Below, piece by piece: positions 6,699 to 12,728 of a DNA stretch of 19,802 bases. The notes under the pieces were generated by a model. The model was not told the DNA's origin and ran no database searches. It saw nothing but the letters and a program-made list of their open reading frames with translations. Position 1 is the first letter of the stretch. Each line of letters opens with the position of its first letter. A program made the position numbers and the translations under genes. Origin of the DNA: JAIOTH01 sp964639335. GTDB taxonomy: Bacteria; Patescibacteriota; Patescibacteriia; UBA1558; S5-K13. Location: contig CAZXCJ010000022.1 in NCBI GenBank assembly GCA_964639335.1, forward strand, positions 1-19,802. The letters are read 5' to 3'.

Positions 6699-8123
6699 TT
6701 ATAAAGGAATGCTTTCCTGATTTTCCGGCAAAAGCTCTTCCTCCAATATGTCTTGTTTTGGTTCTTCAATAGCTTCGCCCAATTTATGTATTAATAAAAC
6801 ATTCTCATCTAATTCTATAATGTCTGACCAATTGTATCCCAGGCTTTCAAAAATCTCAGCATTTTGAATTGGTCTCCTTTCGCCATCAGAAATAACATAG
6901 ACACTATTATTATCTTCTGATTTTACCAAAATGCCATTTTTAATTTTCATAAAAACACCCTCGGTTAAAAAATTTAATTCGTCTTCAGAAACATTAATAA
7001 CACATTGCCCTCCAAAATTTATATCTAAAATTTCCTGACTAATAATAGGGTGTTTATATCCATTTTTAACATAAAATATATGATTATCATATTTCAATAA
7101 AGCCCCGGCTGGATACATGCTATCCATTGTAATAGGATCCCCTTGGGTATAATAATTAGCGTCTTCCCATGTAATATCAATTATTTCTTCAGGATTAACT
7201 CCAAAATAACGCCTTACTTCCTCTGAGGCAAATGGTCTCAATTTGTCTAAATCTAACATGTAAACTTGGGCATCTGGAGTTCTTAAATAAGAGTAACTAG
7301 AAAATTTTATAGCCGGACCCTCAAGATACTTAATTAAATCATTATGGTGAATTTCAATAATGCCCCTAGGATCATATCTGCTTACAAATGCTGTCCAGGT
7401 AATAAAAGGATTTCTCTTTCCATTTTCAATTAACCAAACACCCGGCGAGCCGATCTCTTTTAAAATAGAACCATTGGGATATTTTCTAGTAAACCATTTA
7501 TTCCATATTTTCCAAAAATTATAATTTCCATTTAAATGCGGAGTGTAATTATATAGACAGGCCGTAGCTTGATTGCTGGGGGTTATTATATGGCCATCTA
7601 TCAAATATTCTTGTCCTATTCGAAAAAGCCATGGCTGGTCTTTATTCTCAATATAAAATCTATTTCTTTCAGCGGCATACATAATCTGATTATAAAAACC
7701 TCTATATTTTTGTAAAGCAGGATTGGTCATACTGCAACTATCACAAATAGCATAGCCAGTTGCCCAATCTAGGGCTCTAATACTCGGACTGGGATTGGTA
7801 ATTAAACTTTGTTCTTTTTGTAATAAAACCAAAAGATATTTAGGATTTATCTTGTAAGTTTGGGAGGCTTCATATATTATTGTCGCAGCCGACATTCGTT
7901 CTTCGGTATTAGGATTTGCAGTTATATAATATTTTAAAATGCCATTATGCCGGCTCAGAAAATAATTAATGTCATTCAAAGTCATGGAACTATAATCTTC
8001 TAATTCATAATCGGAAATAATATAATTGGGGCTAAAAAGTACATCAAAATCTTCTTCTGCTAAAAAAGCAAAATTTGGAAATAATAAGCCAATCATTGCC
8101 AATATTAATAAAACTTTTTTCAT
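6699..8123 (-). CDS. Secreted lysozyme-fold-like wall protein with C-terminal repeats
   Basis: 474 residues with a cleavable-looking signal peptide (KK at 2-3, hydrophobic 4-20, small residues to about 22), so exported. Residues about 50-215 resemble the lytic-transglycosylase-like domain found in secreted Actinobacteria and Patescibacteria proteins: NPKYLLVLLQKEQSLI (93-108) with a candidate catalytic Glu104, WATGYAICDSC (120-130), and GFYNQIMYAAERNRFY (142-157). After it come about four imperfect repeats of a G-x-L-x-K...VY-x-I...G-K-R-x-P-I type, at about 219-240, 275-299, 340-361 and 398-419, probably a wall- or glycan-binding region. The tail (450-474) is acidic and proline-rich. It sits between the radical SAM and LigB-like genes with gaps of 39 and 5 bases. 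Enzymatic activity is inferred only. Confidence 0.65.
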   Translation of the reverse strand: MKKVLLILAMIGLLFPNFAFLAEEDFDVLFSPNYIISDYELEDYSSMTLNDINYFLSRHNGILKYYITANPNTEERMSAATIIYEASQTYKINPKYLLVLLQKEQSLITNPSPSIRALDWATGYAICDSCSMTNPALQKYRGFYNQIMYAAERNRFYIENKDQPWLFRIGQEYLIDGHIITPSNQATACLYNYTPHLNGNYNFWKIWNKWFTRKYPNGSILKEIGSPGVWLIENGKRNPFITWTAFVSRYDPRGIIEIHHNDLIKYLEGPAIKFSSYSYLRTPDAQVYMLDLDKLRPFASEEVRRYFGVNPEEIIDITWEDANYYTQGDPITMDSMYPAGALLKYDNHIFYVKNGYKHPIISQEILDINFGGQCVINVSEDELNFLTEGVFMKIKNGILVKSEDNNSVYVISDGERRPIQNAEIFESLGYNWSDIIELDENVLLIHKLGEAIEEPKQDILEEELLPENQESIPL

Positions 8124-8132
8124 ACATTTATT

Positions 8133-8167
8133 TTTTAACTTTTAACTTTTAACTTTAAGCTTTCAGC
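8133..8167. repeat. Heptamer array TTTTAAC running into the amrS stop codon
   Basis: Three perfect TTTTAAC units (8133-8153) are followed by TTTAAGC and TTTCAGC in the same 7-bp phase. The last unit contains the stop codon of the radical SAM gene (- strand TGA, 8165-8163). It fills most of the 39-base gap before the wall-protein gene. Confidence 0.8.
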
Positions 8168-9239
8168 CGACTATATTCAAATTTTGCTTGCAATTCTGAC
8201 ATAAGCCATTCTTGTCATTCCTGGTTATAATATACCCCTGTCTCTCAATATTCAAGGTTCCGCATTCTGGACAATAAGTATTTTCTCTATTATCTTGTGC
8301 AACATTGCCTAAATAAACATACTTTAAACCAGCATTTTTGCCAATATCATAGGCGTCATTTAATTCTTTTTCTGAAGTGGAATTTTTAGACAAAAGTTTA
8401 TAAGAAATTTCTGGAGAAAATTTGGAAATATGCCAGGGCGTATTTGCTCCTAATTTTTCTTTTATAAATTTAGCTATGCCCTTGATCTGTCCTTGGACAT
8501 TGGTCTCACCTGGAATAATTAAAGTGGTTACTTCTACAAAAATATTATTCTTTTTTAAAAAAATCAAATTATCCAAAACCGGTTGCAGATTACCACCGGT
8601 CATTTTTTTATATTTCTTATCTGAAAAAAACTTTAAGTCCACATTAATGGCGTCCAAATGGGGGAGTATTAAATCTAAACATTTTTGGCTCATAAAACCG
8701 TTTGAAACCCAAATATTTTTCAAATTATGTTCATGGGCCAATTTCATAATTGGCAAAGCTGTTTCTAAAAATATAGTAGGCTCAGTATAGGTGTAAGAAA
8801 TGGAAAGGCAATTATTGGCCTTAGCTTCTTCAATAATTTCCTCGGCTTTGATTAACTTTCCGGGAAACCTACTATCTAATTTTTCAACTTTCTGTAACTG
8901 TGAAATCTGCCAATTCTGACAATTAAGACAATGAAAATTACATCCCATGCAAGCAATGGAATAAGTTAAACTACCAGGTAAAAAATGAAATAAGGGCTTC
9001 TTTTCAATCGGATCAATATTTTTAGCAATCAAACGATTATAATTTAAAGAATATAATTTACCATCCACATTTTTTCTTACTCCACAAAAGCCAGCTTGAT
9101 TTTCTGGAATATGACAAAAATGATTGCATAATTGGCAATTTACAACACCGCCAATTTTCTCCCCCTTTTCAAGGGGGAGATGTCGAGCTGAGCTCGACAG
9201 AGAGGGTTTACCTTTATTATATAATAGTGCTTCGTGCAT
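8163..9239 (-). CDS. amrS: AmmeMemoRadiSam system radical SAM enzyme
   Basis: Radical SAM protein of 358 residues, long annotated as a pyruvate-formate-lyase-activating-enzyme homologue. The substrate of this family is not established. Visible: an N-terminal zinc-type motif CQLCNHFC (35-42) with C52, the cluster-binding CNFHCLNC (C100, C104, C107), SYTYTEPTIF for the SAM-binding region, and a C-terminal zinc ribbon with C-P-E-C and C-Q-N-C pairs. The first ten residues (MHEALLYNKG) and the stretch from residue 32 match the usual family start, which runs directly from one to the other. Residues 11-31 are extra and are encoded by two perfect palindromes (9158-9199). First gene of a three-gene - strand operon. 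No Shine-Dalgarno; a possible extended -10 lies about 220 bases upstream. Confidence 0.9.
   Translation of the reverse strand: MHEALLYNKGKPSLSSSARHLPLEKGEKIGGVVNCQLCNHFCHIPENQAGFCGVRKNVDGKLYSLNYNRLIAKNIDPIEKKPLFHFLPGSLTYSIACMGCNFHCLNCQNWQISQLQKVEKLDSRFPGKLIKAEEIIEEAKANNCLSISYTYTEPTIFLETALPIMKLAHEHNLKNIWVSNGFMSQKCLDLILPHLDAINVDLKFFSDKKYKKMTGGNLQPVLDNLIFLKKNNIFVEVTTLIIPGETNVQGQIKGIAKFIKEKLGANTPWHISKFSPEISYKLLSKNSTSEKELNDAYDIGKNAGLKYVYLGNVAQDNRENTYCPECGTLNIERQGYIITRNDKNGLCQNCKQNLNIVG
9147..9209. repeat. Palindromic element inserted in frame in amrS
   Basis: About 63 bp (21 codons). Two adjacent perfect hairpins: 9158-9167 pairs with 9171-9180 (10 bp, CCCCC/GGGGG core, 3-base loop), and 9181-9189 pairs with 9191-9199 (9 bp around one base, TGTCGAGCT against AGCTCGACA). 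The composition is much richer in GC than the surrounding gene. It separates two conserved parts of the protein that are normally adjacent, and its length keeps the frame. Confidence 0.8.
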
Positions 9240-9302
9240 ATACGTTTCTTTTCTCCCCTTACTTTACTCTGTAAAACTATGGCGGGACCAAGTGGAGATT
9301 AA

Positions 9303-9425
9303 GCATGCCTGCCACGTCAAACGTGGCCTGCCGTAGCCTTCTTGACTCCCGTAGCTTTCTTGACTTCCGTAGCTTTAGCGAAGGAAGTAGCGAAGGAAGT
9401 AGCGAAGGGAGTGGCGAAGGCGGGA
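9303..9425. repeat. GC-rich hairpin built from tandem repeats
   Basis: It begins with a 7-bp perfect hairpin (GCCACGT 9311-9317, ACGTGGC 9321-9327). Next come two 18-bp units starting GTAGC (9333-9350, 9351-9368) plus a partial third, then four 12-bp units of the type GCGAAGGAAGTA (9378-9389, 9390-9401, 9402-9413, 9414-9425). The 18-mer and 12-mer tracts are imperfect reverse complements, so the block folds into one long stem. Words such as TGCCTGCC, GTAGCC and GCGAAGGC are shared with the palindromes at 1034 and 19747. It lies in the likely leader of the radical SAM operon transcript. Confidence 0.8.
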
Positions 9426-9458
9426 GGGGTTATATAATGATACTTTGCGCACATCTTT

Positions 9459-9467
9459 ATTATAGCA
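9459..9467 (-). promoter_or_regulatory. Candidate extended -10 promoter for the amrS operon
   Basis: On the - strand TGCTATAAT (9467 to 9459) forms an extended -10 element with no strong -35. Transcription would begin near 9452 and give a leader of about 210 nt containing the GC-rich hairpin block. Confidence 0.4.
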
Positions 9468-9507
9468 TTATAAAACGCAAAACTAAAAGTGTAAAGCGTA
9501 AAAACTC

Positions 9508-9536
9508 TTGACTATTTTCTAAATATATGTTATATT
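9508..9536 (+). promoter_or_regulatory. Sigma-70-type promoter of the secreted orphan gene
   Basis: TTGACT (9508-9513), a 17-base spacer, then TATATT (9531-9536). This is the best promoter match in the window. The expected start near 9543 gives a leader of about 90 nt. Confidence 0.75.
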
Positions 9537-9570
9537 TAAATGTTAAATAGTAAATCTGTTATTTCTAAAT

Positions 9571-9608
9571 CCCTCAAGGAAATAATAGATAGATATTTGT
9601 TAAGAGGG
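9571..9608 (+). promoter_or_regulatory. Hairpin in the 5' leader of the orphan gene
   Basis: CCCTC (9571-9575) pairs with GAGGG (9604-9608), and inside it AAATA (9580-9584) pairs with TATTT (9594-9598). It ends 15 bases before the Shine-Dalgarno, so it could affect translation or transcript stability. No known riboswitch class is recognised. Confidence 0.4.
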
Positions 9609-9623
9609 AAAATCAATCATAGT

Positions 9624-9629
9624 AGGAGG
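9624..9629 (+). promoter_or_regulatory. Strong Shine-Dalgarno deciding the start at 9634
   Basis: AGGAGG with four bases to ATG 9634. An in-frame TTG at 9631 would be one base away and is therefore unlikely as a start. Confidence 0.85.
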
Positions 9630-9633
9630 ATTG

Positions 9634-10068
9634 ATGAAAAAAATCGTTATTTTAATAATTGTAGCTATGTTGTCAGTTGCACTATTAAAGGCTGAAAAAG
9701 TAGAAAACCCCGAACTCTCTTCTATTAACTATTCCGATTATTGTAAAATAATCGGTTTTGTGGATTCCGAGGGACTTCAAAGTAGCAATGGCAGTAAATG
9801 TACCATTGTTAATGGATATAACATAAAAGTGTATCCGTGGGAAGGAATAATTATTACATCATCTTTCGATGTCAGTATCGTAGACAATGGGTTCGATGGA
9901 ATTGATCCAGATGATGACATTGATAAAATAGAAGGAATTGATAATTTAAAAGATTTTCTCAATTCCTTTCCCTGGAAAGATAAATATGTCATTGAAGCTC
10001 AAAATGATAATGTTGATAAAGTTGAAGTTGACATTATCGAAGTCTTGGAGGAGGTGTTAAATAAATAA
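9634..10068 (+). CDS. Small secreted acidic protein, function unknown
   Basis: 144 residues that I do not recognise. The N-terminus is a clear signal peptide: KK at 2-3, a hydrophobic stretch 4-18, and a likely cleavage after about A20 (LLKA-EKVE). The mature part is small and very acidic, with DGIDPDDDIDKIEGID (88-103) and a Glu/Asp-rich end (126-141). Two cysteines, C37 and C56, could form one disulfide. The acidic stretch hints at cation binding but does not fit an EF-hand or dockerin spacing. It is a single-gene transcription unit with consensus promoter, structured leader, AGGAGG and U-tract terminator, suggesting strong or controlled expression. It lies divergent to the amrS operon; no functional link can be shown. 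Confidence 0.8.
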   Translation: MKKIVILIIVAMLSVALLKAEKVENPELSSINYSDYCKIIGFVDSEGLQSSNGSKCTIVNGYNIKVYPWEGIIITSSFDVSIVDNGFDGIDPDDDIDKIEGIDNLKDFLNSFPWKDKYVIEAQNDNVDKVEVDIIEVLEEVLNK

Positions 10069-10080
10069 TTATTTACACGT

Positions 10081-10113
10081 GGCCCCAATCATAAGAGATT
10101 GGGGTCTTTTTTT
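10081..10113 (+). terminator. Intrinsic terminator of the secreted orphan gene
   Basis: CCCCAATC (10083-10090) pairs perfectly with GATTGGGG (10097-10104) around a 6-base loop, extendable by two more pairs, and is followed by TCTTTTTTT (10105-10113). It begins 13 bases after the stop codon. Confidence 0.95.
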
Positions 10114-10128
10114 GTAAAACGAAAAACG

Positions 10129-10198
10129 TGATTAGTAATTAATAATTGGTAATTAGAAATTGCTTACAAGTTACAAATTACGAATTACCAGTTACTGT
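10129..10198. repeat. Ten-unit heptamer array with opposed arms
   Basis: 70 bp reads in exact 7-bp steps: TGATTAG, TAATTAA, TAATTGG, TAATTAG, AAATTGC, TTACAAG, TTACAAA, TTACGAA, TTACCAG, TTACTGT. The first units are approximate reverse complements of the last ones (TAATTGGTAATT against AATTACCAGTTA), so the array can fold back. Units TTACCAG and TTACAAG recur in the coding sequence at 12153-12187. Confidence 0.85.
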
Positions 10199-10228
10199 CT
10201 TACAACCTTTAAACTTGCTTTTTTTCTT

Positions 10229-10236
10229 GCTATAAT
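10229..10236 (+). promoter_or_regulatory. Extended -10 promoter upstream of mscS-like gene (distal)
   Basis: TGCTATAAT ends at 10236, with the consensus TATAAT at 10231-10236 and a TG one base upstream. The -35 region is weak (TTTAAA at a 17-base spacing). The expected start near 10243 would give a leader of about 70 nt. Confidence 0.5.
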
Positions 10237-10271
10237 GGAAATAGTAGATAAACCCAAAATCTATATTTTTT

Positions 10272-10279
10272 GTTATAAT
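10272..10279 (+). promoter_or_regulatory. Extended -10 promoter upstream of mscS-like gene (proximal)
   Basis: TGTTATAAT with TATAAT at 10274-10279, again an extended -10 without a clear -35. Transcription from here would start near 10286, about 29 bases before the ATG. Two such elements in a row suggest a reliable promoter region for the mscS-GT run. Confidence 0.5.
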
Positions 10280-10314
10280 CGATACATATAATTTAATAAT
10301 TTACCAACTTAACT

Positions 10315-11346
10315 ATGCTTTTAGAACAATTAAAAAACTCATTTTTTTGGAATAATAGTATCTATAATTATTTACAGGCTTTAGTAATTTTTATAGGACT
10401 CCTTATTTTATTAAAAATTTTCCGGGAAATTATTCTAGCTAGATTAAAAAAATTGGCTAAGAAAACTAAAACTGAATTCGATGATATTTTAATTAATATC
10501 TTTAAAACCATTAAACCACCATTTTATTTATTAGCTGCTTTGTATATTTCTATCAAAATCTTATTTATCCCAGGCATAGTATCTAAAACAATAAACATTC
10601 TCTTTATTATTGCTATTATTTATGAAGTAATACGAGCTCTGGAAAAAGTAATTGATTATTCTTTTCGAGTTAAAGAAAAAGAAGATTCTTCAGTAGCTAA
10701 AACAATTAAATTAATTGTTAAAATTAGTATTTGGATCTTTGGTATAATTTTAGCCTTAAGTAATCTAGGAGTTAATATCTCTTCTTTAATTGCTGGCTTA
10801 GGTATTGGAGGCATTGCCGTAGCCCTGGCTTTACAAAATATTTTAAAAGATATTTTTAGCTCATTTTCAATCCTTATTGATAAGCCATTTGAAATTGGAG
10901 ATTTTATCAAAGTTGGAAATGATATGGGAACTGTAGAAAAAATTGGAATTAAAACTACCAGAATAAGAACATTAGATGGACAACAATTAATAATTGCCAA
11001 TAGTGAACTAACTGATGCTCGTGTTCAAAATTTCAAAAGATTGGAAGAAAGAAGAGCATTATTTAATCTGGGAGTTGTTTATGAAACTGAAAAAGAAAAA
11101 TTAGAAAAAATACCCAATATCATTAAGGATATAGTTGAAAATCAAAAACAAACTAAATTTGATAGATGCCATTTTAAAAGTTTCGAAGATTTTAATCTAA
11201 ACTTTGAAATATCCTATTATGTTCAAACCCAAGATTATAATGAATATCTTGATATAGTAGAAAAAATAAACTTGGCCATTATAGATTCATTTAGAAAAGA
11301 AAATATTGAATTTGCTTATCCCACCCAAGTAGAATATAGTAAATAA
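10315..11346 (+). CDS. MscS-family small-conductance mechanosensitive channel
   Basis: Inner-membrane channel of 343 residues that opens under membrane tension to release solutes during osmotic downshift. Hydrophobic segments are at about 18-38, 68-88, 93-110 and 128-150, followed by the pore helix 155-190. The pore stretch GLGIGGIAVALALQNILKD (161-179) has the Gly/Ala packing pattern of MscS TM3. It leads into SILIDKPFEIGDFIKV (185-200), the start of the beta domain, with ANSELTDARVQNF (228-240) after it. The C-terminal alpha-beta domain is complete, and the length is a little above E. coli MscS because of extra N-terminal helices. ATG 10315 follows two candidate promoters and lacks a Shine-Dalgarno. 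First gene of the + strand run to gatB; whether all are cotranscribed is unclear. Confidence 0.93.
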   Translation: MLLEQLKNSFFWNNSIYNYLQALVIFIGLLILLKIFREIILARLKKLAKKTKTEFDDILINIFKTIKPPFYLLAALYISIKILFIPGIVSKTINILFIIAIIYEVIRALEKVIDYSFRVKEKEDSSVAKTIKLIVKISIWIFGIILALSNLGVNISSLIAGLGIGGIAVALALQNILKDIFSSFSILIDKPFEIGDFIKVGNDMGTVEKIGIKTTRIRTLDGQQLIIANSELTDARVQNFKRLEERRALFNLGVVYETEKEKLEKIPNIIKDIVENQKQTKFDRCHFKSFEDFNLNFEISYYVQTQDYNEYLDIVEKINLAIIDSFRKENIEFAYPTQVEYSK

Positions 11347-11440
11347 ATTACCAATTATCAATACTCTATAAACCCGAAAATATTGTAAATTAAATTATTG
11401 ATAATTAAATGAAAATTTCAAATTTCAAATTGTAAATTGA
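11346..11440. repeat. Heptamer arrays at the mscS-GT4 junction
   Basis: The left part reads AATTACC, AATTATC, AATACTC (11346-11366) and starts on the last base of the mscS stop codon. The right part reads AAATTTC, AAATTTC, AAATTGT, AAATTGA (11413-11440) and stops 11 bases before the next ATG. An ATTGATAATT just before the right part is the reverse complement of the left AATTATCAAT. The array spans the in-frame TTG at 11437. Confidence 0.75.
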
Positions 11441-11451
11441 GCATATACTAT

Positions 11452-12585
11452 ATGAAAAATACTTTATTAATAACTCTCGACTTTTGGCCGAACAGAGGAG
11501 GGGTGGCTAATTATTATTATAATTTGGTAAAAAATTTGCCCAAGGAAAATATTTTTGTTTTAACTAGCGCTAAAAAAGAAAATAGCAATTTAAAAATTTA
11601 TAATCAGCCCTTATTATATAAATTAATTTGGCCTCACTGGTTATGTGCTTTAAAAACAACAATTAAACTAATTAAAAAACATAATATAAAAATGCTCTGG
11701 GTTGGTGATTTATTACCCTTAGGAACCGTAGCATATACCATACGCAAACTACATAAAACACCTTATTTTGTTTCTTTACACGGCTTAGACATTTTAAATG
11801 CCTTAAAAAATAAAAGGAAAAAACTCTTAGCTGAAAAAATATTAAACCGCGCTAAATTTATAACTGTTAATAGTGAGTGTACAAAAAATTTGCTCAAAAA
11901 TTTAGTTAAAGATCAGGCTAAAATTAAAGTTATTTATCCTGGTGTTAATGAAAACTTTACAAAATTAGATAATAATAAATTAGAACAAATAAAAGACAAA
12001 TATAATTTAAAAGATAAAAAAATAATCCTCACTACTGGCCGTTTAGTAAAAAGAAAAAATCATTCTTTAATTATTCAAACTATTAAAAAACTAGTAAAGC
12101 AATTTCCTAACTTGATTTATTTAATCGTTGGCAACGGCCCGGAATTAAAAAATTACCAGTTACAAGTTACGGGCTACAAGTTACACGATCATGTTCAGAT
12201 ATTAACAAATATAGAAAATGACGAACTGCCTTATTTTTATAAATTATCAGATATTTTTGTAATGGTTAGTAAAGCCTCTCAAGATGATATTGAAGGCTTT
12301 GGTATAGTATATTTAGAAGCCGGAATATTTGGAAAACCAGCAATCGCATCTAATCAGGGTGGTTCAAAAGAAGCAGTTATAGACAATCAAACTGGCCTAT
12401 TAGTTAATAATGATTTAGAAAAATTAAAAACTGCCGTCATTCAATTATTAACCAATCCAGATTTGGCTCAAAAATTAGGACAAAATGCCGAACAAAGAAT
12501 TAAAACAAAATTTCTTTGGCCAGATATTAGCCAAAAATTAATAGAATACATAGAGCGATCCAAATCTACAAATTTACCCCGTTAA
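11452..12585 (+). CDS. GT4 family glycosyltransferase
   Basis: Retaining GT-B glycosyltransferase of 377 residues, cytoplasmic or membrane-peripheral, likely using a nucleotide sugar for cell-surface glycan or glycolipid synthesis. N-terminal acceptor domain: LDFWPNRGGVANY (9-21) and SLHGLD (108-113). C-terminal donor domain: VIYPGVN (160-166), TTGRLVKRKNH (194-204), LIVGNGPEL (224-232), and the EX7E signature EGFGIVYLE (281-289) followed by GKPAIASNQGGSKEAV (294-309). I chose ATG 11452 over the in-frame TTG 11437 because the TTG lies in a repeat and the fold starts at the ATG. Residues 234-245 (NYQLQVTGYKLH) are encoded by a five-unit heptamer array like those between genes; the fold length seems unchanged. 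Confidence 0.9.
   Translation: MKNTLLITLDFWPNRGGVANYYYNLVKNLPKENIFVLTSAKKENSNLKIYNQPLLYKLIWPHWLCALKTTIKLIKKHNIKMLWVGDLLPLGTVAYTIRKLHKTPYFVSLHGLDILNALKNKRKKLLAEKILNRAKFITVNSECTKNLLKNLVKDQAKIKVIYPGVNENFTKLDNNKLEQIKDKYNLKDKKIILTTGRLVKRKNHSLIIQTIKKLVKQFPNLIYLIVGNGPELKNYQLQVTGYKLHDHVQILTNIENDELPYFYKLSDIFVMVSKASQDDIEGFGIVYLEAGIFGKPAIASNQGGSKEAVIDNQTGLLVNNDLEKLKTAVIQLLTNPDLAQKLGQNAEQRIKTKFLWPDISQKLIEYIERSKSTNLPR
12153..12187. repeat. Heptamer array inside the GT4 coding sequence
   Basis: TTACCAG, TTACAAG, TTACGGG, CTACAAG, TTACACG in perfect 7-bp phase. The first two units match units of the intergenic array at 10129-10198, and 13 bases (AATTACCAGTTAC) are identical between the two places. The heptamer is out of phase with codons, so selection on the protein alone would not produce this period. 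Confidence 0.8.
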
Positions 12586-12616
12586 ATTGATAATTCTTTA
12601 TTTAACAGGGTAAATC

Positions 12617-12661
12617 CGAATAACCCGAATCGAGTCTGACTCGAAGAATTCGGGTCATTCG
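12617..12661. repeat. Long hairpin between the GT4 and the next glycosyltransferase
   Basis: Arms 12617-12630 and 12648-12661 pair at 13 of 14 positions (CGAATAACCCGAAT against ATTCGGGTCATTCG). The inner hairpin is CGAGT (12631-12635) with ACTCG (12639-12643). No U-tract follows on either strand, so it is not a classic terminator. The remaining sequence of the 143-base gap holds related ATTCG/CGAAT words and nothing else. Confidence 0.8.
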
Positions 12662-12728
12662 AGTATTATTCGTATAATTAGGATCGAGTTAATAAACCTG
12701 CTAAAATCTTCTAAGATTAAAATTCTAT

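Larger units (their letters stand above)
9240..9633. other. Divergent intergenic control region
   Basis: 394 bases without a gene between the - strand radical SAM operon and the + strand orphan gene. It holds a GC-rich hairpin with tandem units (9303-9425), back-to-back candidate promoters around 9459-9536, and a structured 5' leader (9543-9633). Open frames on the + strand at 9124 and 9305 run through the palindromes and look like repeat products. Confidence 0.7.

Noticed and set aside
8163..8165. Possible UGA recoding to glycine, as in Gracilibacteria and Absconditabacteria
   Set aside because: The complete conserved proteins here contain no internal UGA, and UGA ends the radical SAM and miaB-miaA genes where their domains end.
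9305..9511. Open frame on the + strand encoding Ser/Glu/Gly repeats
   Set aside because: The repeats are the translation of the 12-bp tandem units in the hairpin; there is no start signal and no continuation into protein-like sequence.
9895..9942. Possible EF-hand or dockerin loop in the acidic stretch of the secreted orphan
   Set aside because: The Asp spacing does not give the required 12-residue loop with a final Glu, and there is only one such stretch.
10129..10198. Short regular repeats considered as a CRISPR array
   Set aside because: Units are 7 bp and contiguous, with no unique spacers and no cas genes nearby.
11437..11451. TTG start adding five residues to the GT4 protein
   Set aside because: It lies within the heptamer array, and the N-terminal strand of the fold begins at ATG 11452.
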